Shown here: positions 1-12,350 of the stretch, piece after piece
Layout of the letters: every line of letters begins with the position of its first letter
Numbering within the stretch: position 1 is the first letter of the stretch
Notes under the pieces: generated by a model
Told to the model about the DNA's origin: nothing
Databases searched by the model: none
What the model saw: the letters and a program-made list of their open reading frames with translations, nothing else
Position numbers and translations under genes: made by a program
Assembly (NCBI GenBank): GCA_963932465.1
Contig: OZ010788.1
Span: forward strand, 198,836,559 to 198,900,558
Source of the DNA: Maratus speciosus
Taxonomy: Eukaryota > Arthropoda > Arachnida > Araneae > Salticidae
Direction: 5' to 3'
DNA length: 64,000 nt

Positions 1-589
1 TGACACTGAAAATAGTAGCTTTAGAAGCCTCCAAAAAAAAAAAAAAAGTAGTAGCATTTGTTCGAAAGTAGTAGACAAGAAAAATGTATCCATAACAACT
101 GAAAGGACTTTATGAATGTTCACATCTTATTTCACAGTTTATGATTCTGCTCAAATCACTGAATAAAGAATAGAGTGATTTCTTCAAATGAGAAAGCAAG
201 TTATCCAGAAAATAGGACCTTGCCTAATGTTTCAGTTATGAAGTAAGCAAGCTCGGTTCTTCAACAATAAAAATTATGTACAGCAACAGGAAGCAAACCA
301 GAAAAAACTTCTTGCGGATTATCCCCGGTACTGTTTTCCATCAGGCCTTTCATTTCAAGAGTTTCTTGGAGAGGAGGAAGAAAAGTTTTATTTGAGAGGC
401 AGGGTTAGAAATAACGTGTGGCAGTGTGGCATATTGCAAATCCCATACAAAAAAGGAACATCCCGCGTACTAAAAAAATTCGTTTGGATGGAATCTTCCA
501 AATTTTCTTCTTGCACAGGCATATGATTCGTAAGAGATTTTTTTTTTTAAATTATTATTTTGTGAAAGCCACGATTTTTTTTCCTTCAG
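1..589. other. Non-coding left edge, candidate mirror of the terminus at 12929
   Basis: No coding exon is seen. Bases 1-33 (ACTGAAAATAGTAGC then TTTAGAAGCCTCC) loosely mirror the reverse complement of 12875-12905 (ACTGAAAGCGACTATTTTAA then GCATCC). This suggests that the window edge cuts just inside the left end of the element whose right end is near 12929. A poly-A run at 33-48 and a T-run at 540-549 are the other features. Confidence 0.4.
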
Positions 590-1041
590 GAATTCCACAA
601 AATCAATTCATCAAGCAGTCGCAAATTTTGCCAGTGGTAGCGAAAAACATCGCAGATATCAACAATTCGTCATAGAAAAAAAAGTTTTCCATCGGTCGCA
701 TAAAAACTTGTAAGTTTCGCCTAAAGATTATGGAAAGAAAATCGAAAATTTTGTCAAACTGTCGTGGACAGAAAAAAAAATACCCATGAATTTAATCAAA
801 AATTGAGCAAAAAATCAAGAACTTCCTCAGTCAGTCGACAAAAGAAAAGACAAATTTCGACAAAAGGTCGTGGAAAAGAATCGCGAACTTCGTCAAAAAA
901 TCTCTGAAAGAAATACCGAATATGAATTTCGTCAATCGGTCATAGAAAAATCCACTAAATTTGGCAAAGGATAGTGTGTAAAGAAAATCGTGAATTCCGT
1001 GAAACGATCGGCGGACAAAAAAAGCGAATTTTGGTAATTCA
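590..1041 (+). repeat. Degenerate 33-bp minisatellite array, left part
   Basis: Units of about 33 bp with the core GAATTTCGTCAATCGGTCG followed by an A-run and CGC repeat with heavy divergence. The array stops exactly at the 5-bp ATTCA that begins the retroelement insertion and resumes at 10877 on the other side. Because the period is a multiple of three, spurious open frames appear in it. Confidence 0.8.
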
Positions 1042-2512
1042 TGATATACAAAACCCTCTTTTCTCATCACTGTCCACTTATTTCCCTACTTTCACTTTTA
1101 CTTTATTTCTTTATTTACGTTAGTAAAGTACTTTATTTTAGTTAAATATATACTTACCTTTTTACTTTATTCAGTTTCTTTCACTTTACTTAAATCCATT
1201 TTTATTCAATTTAATATGTTGAAATAAACTTGTTTTCTGTTTTAAGATATCTTTTTATGTTTCTATCTTTTTAAATCCCCAATTATTTCTTTATTAAATT
1301 TCTTTTCAATATCTCTTGAATTCAGCTAACATCGCTCGTTTCACTTTCCATCCCGGCAGAAACAGCTTCGAGTTTCTCGCTGTTTTGCCGTTGTTCTCTA
1401 CTAGATGGCGTTGTGTGTCCGGAGTGTTTGCGATCATCGTCATAGTTACGAACTTCACGTGGTTCTTTTTGGAACCCGGTTGGAGGTTGGAGTGACATGC
1501 GTGGATGCCGTATTTCGGTATATCCTTTTGGTATAAATTGCGATGCTTTAGAGTTATCTTTGCCAGTTGTAGTTGTTCTCTGTACCGGGAAGGTGAACAG
1601 ATAGCTTCGTTATTCTTCATTATGGATTCGCTCGTTGTTAATAATTATTCATTCGTTTCTGAATTCCTGCAGTTACATTATCGTAATAATTTATGACAGA
1701 TGGCCGTTTAAATTATTGTGAGTGCTCACCCGAGAGACTGTTTGTTGCGATCCTTTTTAAAGTTATGATTGTTTTTGATGAGACTTCATATCCAAGTGGC
1801 TGTGTTTCCGGAAGTGAGACTCTTATCCTGTCGTGATACCATCTTGTGTGAAGCGGTGAAGTTTAACTCCCATCTGCTGTGTTAGCCGGTAGTAATGCTT
1901 GGGTATTTTTAGCTAAGTAATGTCTGTATCCTCTAAGATGACTTTGATATGTTTTGATGGTTTCTTCTTTTACGAATTGAAACATTTCTCTATCAAGTGT
2001 AACTGACTATGTCACAGCTTAGGAAGTTTAAGACTTACTCGCGTTTTCGAGCCCTACAGCACTACTGGAGTTTTATGGATGTCGGAGCTGATATGACTTT
2101 TTCACTTTGTTATGTTTGAAAGTAATTGTTTTCGATCCGCTATTATGATGTTTTTCAAAGATATTAAAGTATCAGATAAGTTGTTTTGATATTATACATT
2201 TGTTATTTAAAATGAGCTGATAGTTGAGAGATATTGTATTTTACTTTTATGCTTTTATGTGTCATTTAAGTTTAATAAATTTAATTACGTTTTTAATACA
2301 GTTGTCTTTATTTTCCACCACTTATTAAAACTAATTTACTTTTCAGATGTTATAGTTTATGAAGTTAAGTTTAAATATAATATTTAATAGTCATTTTTCT
2401 TTCGGGGTTTTAAATCAGCATTAGCGCTTCCATTGCTCACTAACGCACTCTGCTACCCAACTTAGCCCCTAAACACTGTATATCTTTTTATAGTGTTTAT
2501 CAAAAGGTTATG
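1042..2512 (+). repeat. 5' LTR of the non-coding retroelement
   Basis: A 1471-bp LTR beginning TG and ending CA. It contains a TATA-like GTATAAAT at 1531-1538 and AATAAA at 2274-2279, a plausible U3-R-U5 layout with transcription start near 1560. It ends with the segment CTTTCGGGGTTTTAAATCAG (2399-2418) through TAGTGTTTATCA. A small open frame at 1505-1696 is not conserved as a protein in the other copies. Confidence 0.88.
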
Positions 2513-5500
2513 GGCTTCAATATAATTTTTTTTGTAAAGAAATATAAATCTTTTATTTTTATTTAAGAATTTTAATTTTTGCAGAGTTGGCATGGAACGT
2601 GCTGATATGTTTCAAAATTTAATTTAGAATTATAAATTTTATAGTTTAATGTTATGATATGTAATGTTAATGTAATATAAATTAGGAATTATTAGAGATA
2701 AAACTTAATTATTTTCTTGTGGTGGAATTTTTTTTTTTGGTTCATCCCGATGTTTTCGTCGGGGGGGGCCGATATTTTGATAATGCCTGTTTGGTTTGAA
2801 TGCATTTCATTATGCTTTACCTGAAATGGTTTAAGTTTTTGATTATGATAAATGATGTAAATTAAACAATAATGAATTGTTTAAGCTCAATATTTATAGC
2901 AATTTAGTAATTTTTCAATGCATTTTTGAATCTTTAAAATTTTTTTTATCTTAAGCTTTCTTCTTTGAATGCTTGAAGAAGTTCTTTATGAAGTTAATTC
3001 AGTTAAATTATGTAAATTTGTGATCTATGATGAAGTTTAATGATATTATAGCCAGCATTTTACTGTAGGGTCATTGGAAAGTTAAGAGTGGCATGTGTTT
3101 AAGCCTGTGCACCCATGTTTTGATGAGTTTTTTTGTGTAGTGGGAGCAGTGTTGGAGCCCTCCTTTTTATGGTTAGAGAAACTTGATTGTCTGTGAACTT
3201 TCAAAATTTTTTTTGACTTTTTGAGTATAGAATGCTGACTTTCACAATTTTAAAAATGAAACTATCTTTAGTCTAATGACGCTTTCCCGGACATTTTTAC
3301 AAAGTTATCATCCAATCATCGTTTTTAAAATTGTGCTACTATATATATATTTTTCAGATTTTTAACCATTGCCCATCATTTGATATTTCCTGTGTATCTA
3401 TTTCCTATATATCTGTTCTATTTACATATGTTTAATAATTGAAGTTTTCAAGTGATACTTTGAATGTGTTTAATATACTTGAATATATTTTATAGATAAA
3501 GGGCTGTAGAGTTTTTATCTGGGGACATGTTTCGGGCTTATATGATTGAATTTAGAAGAATGTGTTTACCCAGTTTAGCTATTTAAATAGGTTAAAATGA
3601 TTTGAGTTTCATTAAATTACTGAATTTAAATTTTTTTTGATAATGTTAAAATATTAATGAAATTTTCAGGTTAATTTTTAACCAATATTTTTAAAGCCTT
3701 AATATTGAGTTGGAGCTGGGGGGTTCATTTTTTTAAATAGTAATCTTATTTAAAGCTTTAAATGAAAATAGTTTTTAAATGTAAAGTTTAAATAGTTTTT
3801 GAAATGAAACTTTAATGTTTAAATTATTGGGTTTTATGGAGTTTAGTTTGCAAATTTTTTTTTTTTTTTTTTTTGCCACTATATTTCGGGGGTTTGGGAA
3901 AAAGAATTTCTTTTGTAACCGGCTCAATTTCCCGAAATATTGTTCGTTTAACTTTTTAAAGGTAAATTAAATGATTTTTGCTGTGAATTTAATCATGTTT
4001 ATAGCTGTTAACTTATTTCGGATGTTCGGGGGTTTCTGGTGCTTTCTACCTCAGTTTACCTGGAATTGTTAATAGCTCCTAATGATGTTTAATTTAGTTA
4101 ATTACCTTTGCTTCTTGGTATCTAGAACACCATCCTTTCTCTGTGTGTGGATGTTCTGCATGGTGTATGTGTGATCCCTTTATTCATCCTAGTGGTGAAT
4201 ACGTTTCGAATGACTTTGGTCTATAAGGGCCGTTGTACTGTCATTTGACTCTAGATGCTGGGAATTAAAATTTTTTTTAGTTACAGGAAGCTAATAGTTT
4301 TTGAAAATTTTAAAAATTTCTCTTGACCAGTAAATTATAAATTTTAATATCTGGTTTGTCTTTATAAAATTTAATTATTTAATAGTTTTTAAACTGATTT
4401 CCGCATATAAGTAGTTGTTTTTAACATAATTGTGTTCGACCATTGTCTAATTTGTAAGAGGTATCTGTGAACAGTATTCAGATACTATATTAGTGGGTTG
4501 TTTTAAATAACCAGATGGTCGAGTTCATTATGTAAATTCAAGTTTGTCAGAATTAGGCAGTTTGTCTAGTGAATCTCTCCAATTGCTCCAGTATGCATAT
4601 TTATGCGTAAATTTATATAAATGAATCTGTTTTTAAATATGCTTAATTTTCTTTAGATATTCTTGTGGCCAAACAATTTTTATATATCATTGTATTGAAA
4701 TTATCTGTATTTGAAAGTGAATTTTTTTTTTTATTCTGAGGAGTTCAATTTTTGGATAATTGTTTTAATGCTTTGAGAGTAGTAGTAGCATCAATTTTTA
4801 ATGAATTTAAGATGCGTTACTTGCCTGGCTGCAACTGTTTCTCCTTTTTGATGAACTCTGAGGATTTAAACATAATATTTATTCTTTTATGATTTATTTA
4901 AAAAATAAAATAATAAAGGGTTTATCTGTATTGCTCATTATGCCTTAATGTTTTTCAATGAGGTTTAAGCCAGTTTAAGTGTTTATGGGTTTTTCTCATG
5001 TTTAGTTTCTCTCATAGTTGGCTGTACATTTGTATAGTTGTTCACTTTAAGTGTTTTTAAGGAGGGAAAACTTTATCTGGCTACCTGTTCTTGAAATACT
5101 CTACAGTTTAATATGATCTTAAGTAAGAGTTTTGATCTTTACTACTGTTGGTTAATGAAGTTAATATGTAAAGGGTCCTTTGCTTCTAATTGATTGATCA
5201 TTATTTTTATGATATACCAGATAAAATGTTATATTTTTGTTTTTGCATTTACTATGTTTCTATATATATATTTATAATTTTATATATGCTTAATATGTAA
5301 AAGTTTGGTCATTTGATGAAGCATGAAGTTTAGACAGTTTTTGGATATTTGCTCTGCAGTTTTTAAAGGAAGAAGTTTTTAAAGTTGTTGAATTAGGATG
5401 TCTGGTACATCTGCTTTTTAAAATTAATTTAAAGTTTTAATGAAGTTTTTCTAGTTAAGAGGTTGAGGTATTGAGATGGAACAGCAGTGTTTAACTAAAG

Positions 5501-7497
5501 GTTTGAACAGCTTACGGTTGTTGGGTTAATGGTTGGTTAAATTTTTGAAAGTTGTTGGAAGATTTGGAGTCATACTTGACCAGAATTTTTTTTTTTTTTA
5601 GGGTTAAGTTAAAGTTGGCTTGTTAGAATCCAGCATGGAATCTTTCCTTGATAAAAGATGTCCAACCCTTTTTGACATGTATGGCCTTTGTAGTTTAAGT
5701 ATACCTTAGGTAAAATGCATAGAAAATCTATGTTTGTAACTTGCTTTTTTTTTTTAAATGGGGTATATGAACTGGAGATGAAGATTTATAGAGATCTCTG
5801 TTTCTTGCAAGCTGTTTCTTTCTCAAGTTGAATTTATCTTCCTGTATTAAAATATCTGATTAGATATTTGGTGAATCTTTGGCAAACATTGGTGGTTTCT
5901 GTGGACTGAATTTGAAAAGGAGAGGAGAGTTTGCGTATATATATCCGTTTTTAAATTTTTGGATATAGAACATTTTAATAAATCAGGTTTCAAGATGGAT
6001 AGGGCCCGTCCATTGTTGAAACTTGTCTGATACCCTCTGAACCTAGATAGCTGTCTTTATGCCTATTTATAGGTATTGAAATGTTTTTTACTTTTAATTG
6101 CAATTTCTTTTGACTAGTTTGGGGAACTGTATTTGGTCCCTTGTTGATTATGGAATGGTTTAAGAATCATTTTTCTATGCTGCCTACATCTACATATATG
6201 TTTTATTGTGAGAGAATGATGTGAAAGACTTCAGTATGTTTTAATGCTAAGTGGAATGCCGGTATCCCTGGATTGACAGTTTGCATGGCAGAAGTTGCTC
6301 TTGATCCTGGGATTTCAGTATTTGTATGAGTGTGATGTTCCAATAATACTTCTTTTTATTTTGTTTTTCCTCAAGTGTTGGGAACTTATATTTATTTTGG
6401 TGTTGTCCCGCTTGTCAGGATTCTTAGATGTTGTTGCAGCGAGGATAAAGTTGATAAAATGGAAGTTCTTTTTCTATATGTGTAACCGTTATCCAGGGGG
6501 CTATGGTATGTGTTCTCTTGGTCATTTGTGGATTGCTTAATGATGTCAAGTTATGCTGTTTTGTTTGGTTTGGAGGAGGGAGGAGTACTTTAATTAGGGA
6601 ATACCATCATTGTTAATTGTCATATTTTTTTTTAATTCACCTGATCGGATATAATTATTGAATATGATTGTGTTATGGAGATTAAATTACTTAATCAAAA
6701 ATTGTCTTTTGAGCGTTTTCTTAATGTTGTACCTCTATTGCTATAATATGATAATGTGATATCTGGTTATTTGAAATAAATCTGATGTACTTATGTTATT
6801 AATTTAATTTTTGGATTGTTGAATTATTTATGTCTATTTTATATTTAATGCTGAATCATATGTGGTTATGTTTTACATTTTATCATGGGTTAGTAGTAAC
6901 AAATTATACTATATCTAATTTGTAACTTGTATATTTAATTGTAAACTTATAATGGGAAAGGTAATCTTTTAAGATGGGTGAATTTTTGTGGTTAAATCTG
7001 CATCTGCTTTTGCATCTAAACCTAAATTAGTATCTGATTTGATCAGAACTTAGGTATTTAAAGTTGTGGACTTGTTTTAATGTAGTGCAACATGTCATGC
7101 ATAGTCTTTTAAGAGTATCAAACGGTACTTGTGGATTTGTAAGAATTTGAGGTGATTTGAAATTTAAGATATATTGGATGATATACTTGTGTGTTGTACT
7201 ATTATTATGTTTTTAAATTTTTAATTTAAAATTTTTGTTTAATCCTTTAGTGTTCTGGGGCTCATATCATCTGTTTCGTTTCTTTAATACTTTTTAAAGT
7301 TTCTTTTACTTATTTATTTGTTGTGATTGTGGATAGGTACTTTTTGAATTTTGGAATTTCATTAGAGATCTCATGAAGGTGTTTGTTAGTCCTTGGAAAT
7401 TTCAGACTTTTAGTGTCTGTGTGTGTGTGTGTGTGTGGTTTTTTTTTTGGAGCTGCTGAGTATTTTCTTTGGGCATAACCCTTCGTGTACAGTTGAT
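2513..7497 (+). other. Non-coding interior of the LTR retroelement
   Basis: About 5 kb with no protein-coding signal. The plus strand is visibly rich in T and G and poor in C throughout, a strand skew consistent with a long untranslated transcript under constraint or mutational pressure. The only open frame of note (6295-6540, 81 codons) has no recognisable motif. Homopolymer T runs occur at 2728-2739 and 3857-3874. Confidence 0.7.
2521..2530 (+). promoter_or_regulatory. Candidate primer-binding site
   Basis: TGGGCTTCAA lies 8 bases after the 5' LTR and begins TGG, as expected for complementarity to a tRNA 3' CCA end. The tRNA species was not identified, so this is tentative. Confidence 0.35.
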
Positions 7498-7508
7498 GAG
7501 AGGGGGGG
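7498..7508 (+). promoter_or_regulatory. Polypurine tract of the LTR retroelement
   Basis: GAGAGGGGGGG lies four bases before the TG that opens the 3' LTR, the position expected for the plus-strand primer of an LTR retroelement. Confidence 0.75.
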
Positions 7509-7512
7509 CATT

Positions 7513-8869
7513 TGATATACAAAACCCTCTTTTCTCATCACTGTCCACTTATTTCCCTACTTTCACTTTTACTTTATTTCTTTATTTACGTTAGTAAAGT
7601 ACTTTATTTTAGTTAAATATATACTTACCTTTTTACTTTATTCAGTTTCATTCACTTTATTTAAATCCCATTTTTATTCAATTTAATATGTTGAAATAAA
7701 CTTGTTTTCTGTTTTAAGATATCTTTTTATGTTTCTATCTTTTTAAATCCCCAGTTATTTCTTTATTAAATTTCTTTTCAATATCTCTTGAATTCAGCTA
7801 ACATCGCTCGTTTCACTTTCCATCCCGGCAGAAACAGCTTCGAGTTTCTCGCTGTTTTGCCGTTGTTCTCTACTAGAAGGCGTTGTGTGTCCGGAGTGTT
7901 TGCGATCATCGTCATAGTTACGAACTTCACGTGATTCTTTTTGGAACCCGGTTGGAGGTTGGAGTGACATGCGTAGATCCCGTATTTCGGTATATCCTTT
8001 TGGTATAAATCGCGATGCTTTAGAGTTATCTTTGCCAGTTGTAGTTGTTCTCTGTACCGGGAAGGTGAACAGATAGCTTCGTTATTCTCATTATGGATTC
8101 GCTCGTTGTTAATAATTATTCATTCGTTTCTGAATTCCTGCAGTTACATTATCGTAATAATTTATGACAGATGGCCGTTTAAATTATTGTGAGTGCTCAC
8201 CCGAGAGACTGTTTGTTGCGATCCTTTTTAAAGTTATGATTGTTTTTGATGAGACTTCATATCCACGTGGCTGTGTTTCCGGAAGTGAGACTCTTATCCT
8301 GTCGTGATACCATCTTATGTGAAGCGGTGAAGTTTAACTCCCATCTGCTGTGTTAGCCCGTAGTAATGCTTGGGTATTTTTAGCTAAGTAATGTCTGTAT
8401 CCTCTAAGATGACTTTGATATGTTTTGATGGTTTCTTCTTTTACGAATTGAAACATTTCTCTATCAAGTGTAACTGACTATGTCACATCTTAGGAAGTTT
8501 AAGACTTACTCACGTTTTCGAGACCTACAGCACTACTGGAGTTTTATGGATGTCGGAGCTGATATGACTTTTTCACTTTGTCATGTTTGAAAGTAATTGT
8601 TTTCGATCCGCTATTATGATGTTTTTCAAAGATATTAAAGTATCAGATAAGTTGTTTTGCTATTATACATTTGTTATTTAAAATGAGCTGATAGTTGAGA
8701 GATATTGTATTTTACTTTTATGCTTTTATGTGTCATTTAAGTTTAATAAATTTAATTACGTTTTTAATACAGTTGTCTTTATTTTCCACCACTTATTAAA
8801 ACTAATTTACTTTTCAGATGTTATAGTTTATGAAGTTAAGTTTAAATATAATATTTAATAGTCATTTTT
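7513..8869 (+). repeat. 3' LTR, first part
   Basis: Matches 1042 to about 2398 with scattered single-base changes, including TATA-like GTATAAAT and AATAAA. It is interrupted after GTCATTTTT at 8869 by an unrelated insertion; the remaining LTR resumes at 10771. Confidence 0.9.
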
Positions 8870-8909
8870 AGGGTTTCCGTCATCTGACGAAACCCTATTC
8901 GTCTCGCTC

Positions 8910-8943
<34 letters not shown>

Positions 8944-10770
8944 CTGCCCGTCACAGAGCCCGTTCTCAGAAACTATACATGTTGGAGACATGAAATTTTG
9001 GGTACTTATAGCTGAGCACCTCCCATCATACAACAAATCATAAAATTTTGAAAAAGTCGTACATTTAACCCTTTGGGCTCCCGCATGTGTATTTTAAACA
9101 ATTCTTTCTAAGTGAGCTCCTAATTATGTTGGAGACATGAAATTTTGGGTACTTATAGCTGAACACCTCACATCATACGACAAATGATAAAATTTTGAAA
9201 AAGTCGTACATTTAACCCTTTGGGCTCCCGCATGTGTATTTTAAACAATTATTTCTAAGTGAGCTCCTAATTAGTTTGGAGACGTGAAAATTTGCATACT
9301 TATAGCTGAACACCTCACATCAAACGACAAATCACAAAATTTTGAAAAAGTCGTACATTTAAAACCCTTTGGGCTTTCGCATGTGTATTTTAAACAATTC
9401 TTTCTAAGTGAGCTCCTAATTAGTTTGGAGGCGTGAAATTTTGCATACTTATAGCTGAACACTTCACATCAAACGACAAATCATAAAATTTTGAAAATGT
9501 CGTACTTTAACCCTTTGGGGTCCCACATGTGTATTTTAAACAATTCTTTCTAAGTGAGCCCCTAATTAGGTTGGAGGTGTGAAATTTTGCATACTTATAT
9601 CTGAACACCTCACATCCAACGACAAATCATAAAATTTTGAAAAAGTCGTGCATTTAACCCTTTGGGGTCCCACACGTGTATTTTAAACAATTCTTTCTAA
9701 GTGAGCCCCTAATTACGTTGGAGACATGAAATTTTGGGTACTTATAGCTGAACACCTCACATCATACGACAAATGATAAAATTTTGGAAAAGTCGTACAT
9801 TTAACCCTTTGAAGTCGCGCATGTGTATTTTAAACAATTCTTTCTAAGTGAGCTTCCTAATTAGTTTGGAGAAATGAAATTTTGCATACTTATAGCTGAA
9901 CACCTCACATCAAACGACAAATCATAAAATTTTTGAAAAAGTCGTACATTTAACCCTTTGTGCTCCCACATGTGCATTTTAAACAATTCTTTCTAAGTGA
10001 ACCCCTATTTAGGTTGAAATTTTGCATACTTATAGCTCAACACCTCAGATCTCACGTCAAATAATAAATTTTGGAAAAGTTTTATGTTTAACCCTTTCAA
10101 CTCCAGCTTGTGTATTTTAAGCCATTCTTTCTAACTGAGCCCCTAATTAAATTGGAGATCTGAAATTTTGCATACTTATTGCAGAACACCTGAGGCCAGG
10201 CGACAAATCATAAAATCCTGAAAAAGTCTTACGTTTAACCCTTTGAGCTACCACATATGTATTTGAAGCAATTCTTTCTAAGAGAGCCCCTAATTAAGTT
10301 GGTGACATGAAATTTTGCATACGTATAACTGAATGCCTCAGACCACACGACAAATCATAAAATTTTCAAAAAGTCTTACATTATTTATTCCTCTGTGCTC
10401 TAACTTGTATATTTTAAGCAATTTTTCTAACCTGCGCCCTTTTAACCCAGGGAGAAATTTTCCGACTTTTGCCGACACCCCTTTGACCATTCTTTCATAT
10501 TATGCACCATAGCCTTACATATTTTAGTTCCATTTTTTCCCGCCAGGTGCGCCTACTTATCTCGGGTGCTATGGGCCCAATCCCCTCGACTAATATATCT
10601 ATGGATAGTATGTAAAACGGATTTTCGTTCGGATACAGGTTTGTTTAGAATCAAGTGCGCCCCCTGGTTTTGAAATATGGAACTAACAGATTTTTCAAAA
10701 GGATAAAGTGTTTTGAAAGGAATATTAAACGAAACCCTCTGTGCGATCTGTGATCACACTTACCCACTTG
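8870..10770 (+). mobile_element. Insertion inside the 3' LTR, carrying a 147-bp tandem array
   Basis: Comparison with the intact 5' LTR shows the insertion lies between GTCATTTTT and CTTTCGGGG, with a TT possibly duplicated. It begins with a perfect short hairpin (AGGGTTTC...GAAACCCT, 8870-8896), then a TCTG microsatellite (about 8912-8945), about ten units of a 147-bp repeat, and a 3' block ending GAAACCCTCTGTGCGATCTG through TTACCCACTTG. The last 70 bp recur at 55441-55511. No coding frame. Class uncertain: it could be the 3' part of a non-LTR element or a Helitron-like element; I see no diagnostic ends. Confidence 0.7.
8981..10440 (+). repeat. Tandem array, about ten 147-bp units
   Basis: The word TTGGAGACATGAAATTTTG or variants recurs at about 8981, 9128, 9274, 9423, 9570, 9717, 9864, 10013, 10151 and 10298, a spacing of 146-149 with one shorter step. 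Each unit carries CTTATAGCTGAACACCTCAC, then AAATCATAAAATTTTGAAAA and TTTAACCCTTTGGGCTCCC. The last three units are the most divergent. Confidence 0.92.
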
Positions 10771-10876
10771 TTCTTTCGGGGTTTTAAATCAGCATTAGCG
10801 CTTCCATTGCTCACTAACGCACTCTGCTACCCAACTTAACCCCTAAACAGTATATATCTTTTTATAGTGTTTATCA
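10771..10876 (+). repeat. 3' LTR, second part
   Basis: TTCTTTCGGGG through TAGTGTTTATCA matches the end of the 5' LTR (about 2397-2512) and is followed at once by the ATTCA target duplication. Confidence 0.9.
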
Positions 10877-10881
10877 ATTCA

Positions 10882-12308
10882 TCGGGGAAAAATTGCGAAT
10901 CTCCTCAAAGGACCGTGGAAAAATATCTTGAATTTTATAAAAGGTTGCGGAAACAAATGGCGATTTTCGTCTTTCGGTCACGAAAGAAATCATCGCAAAT
11001 TTCGTCAAAAGAATACACAAAATATTACGAATTTCGTCTAACGATCAAAGGGGAAAAAAATGCAAATTTCGTCAAATGGGCACGAACAAAAAGACAGCAG
11101 GGGTGATTCTGAGTAAAAAAAAATTCTGAAATTCACAGCAAATTTCCTGAAAGGCTACAGCAGAGGAGGGAAATCTCCTCCCGGCGCCAATTATACGTTC
11201 TTTCCGAGGTCCTTTGGCAATATTCGCGTTTTTTCCGCGATCCTTTGGTGAAATTCGCGTTTTTCCGAGATCCTTTAACAGAATTCGCGTTTGTCAGCGA
11301 TCCTTTGATGAAGTTTGCGTTTTTTGCGATCCCTTGGTGAAATTTTTGTTTTTTTTTTCGCGATTCCTAGACGAATTTGCGTTTTTTCTGCGACCCTTTG
11401 AAGAAATTGGAGATTTTTTTTGTATGAGCGATTGCTGAAATTGATTTTTTCGACGACCATTTGCCAAAACTCGCGATATTTTTAATGCCCGAATTTTCGG
11501 ACTGATGGCCGATTTTTAAAAATTTTTGGAGCCGAACGCCTTAAACTTTCGGAAAATTCAAAACAGAATCACCCCTGAAAAGACTCGAATTTGGTCAAAT
11601 AAACGCGTAAAAAATCGAGAATTTAAACAAATGATTGCGCAAAAAATCAAGAATTTCGTAAGACGGTTTTGAAACAAAATCACGAATTTCGTCAAATGAT
11701 ATCTGAAACAAAGAGCGAATACCATCAATGTGTCGCGGAAAAAATATATATCGCGAATTGCGACAAATGGTGGCGGGAAAAAATTTGCCAGAAAAATTCG
11801 AGAATTTTGCCACAGGATCGCGGAAAAAAATCGTGAGTTCCATGAAACGATCGACGGAAGCAAAAACGCGAAATTGGCAAAGGATCACGGGGAAAAAAAA
11901 TTGTGAGTTCCATGAAACAATCGCCTCCCAAAAAAAAGGGAAATTTGCAATAGGTCATAGGAAAAATTGCGAAATCTCCTTTAACGACCGTAGCAAAAGA
12001 TGGCGAAAAGAAATAACTATTTTCGTCAATCGCGGGGAAAATCGCCCCTCTAATTGGGGAAAAAATCGCGAATTTTGCAATTCATCGCGGAAAAAATCGG
12101 AAATCTCCTCAAACAACCGTAAAAAATATCTTGAAATTTACCAAAGGTCGCGGAAACAACTGGCGATTTTCGTCATTCGGTCGCGTAAAAATCATCGCAA
12201 ATTTTGTCAAAAGAATGGACAAAAAGTTTCGAATTTCGTCTAACGATCACAAGAAAAAGAAAATCGCAAATATGTCAAATGGTCGCGGACAAAAAAATGC
12301 AAATTTGG

Positions 12309-12350
<42 letters not shown>

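Larger units (their letters stand above)
1042..10876 (+). mobile_element. Complete non-coding LTR retroelement (LARD/TRIM-like), TSD ATTCA
   Basis: Two long direct repeats (1042-2512 and 7513-8869 plus 10771-10876) start TGATATAC and end TTATCA, and are flanked by an identical 5-bp target duplication ATTCA at 1037-1041 and 10877-10881. A purine tract (7498-7508) sits just before the second repeat. The 5.0-kb interior has no open frame with gag, protease, RT or integrase motifs, so the element is non-autonomous. I counted about 20 substitutions between the LTRs by eye, so roughly 98-99% identity. A paralogous empty site exists at about 12070-12090. Plus orientation is set by the purine tract, TATA-like box and AATAAA. 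Confidence 0.9.

Noticed and set aside
8842..9036. Open frame with TDGQTDGQTD repeats
   Set aside because: Translation of the TCTG microsatellite at the start of the insertion.
8870..10770. CRISPR array
   Set aside because: The 147-bp units are contiguous diverged tandem repeats without unique spacers, and the genome is eukaryotic.
8870..10770. Typical Helitron
   Set aside because: No TC start or CTRR end with A/T insertion; the boundaries are AGGG and ACTTG between T runs.
11728..12243. 171-codon open frame
   Set aside because: It lies wholly in the 33-bp minisatellite; because 33 is a multiple of three, open frames arise automatically, and the composition (K, R, N, E repeats) has no domain.
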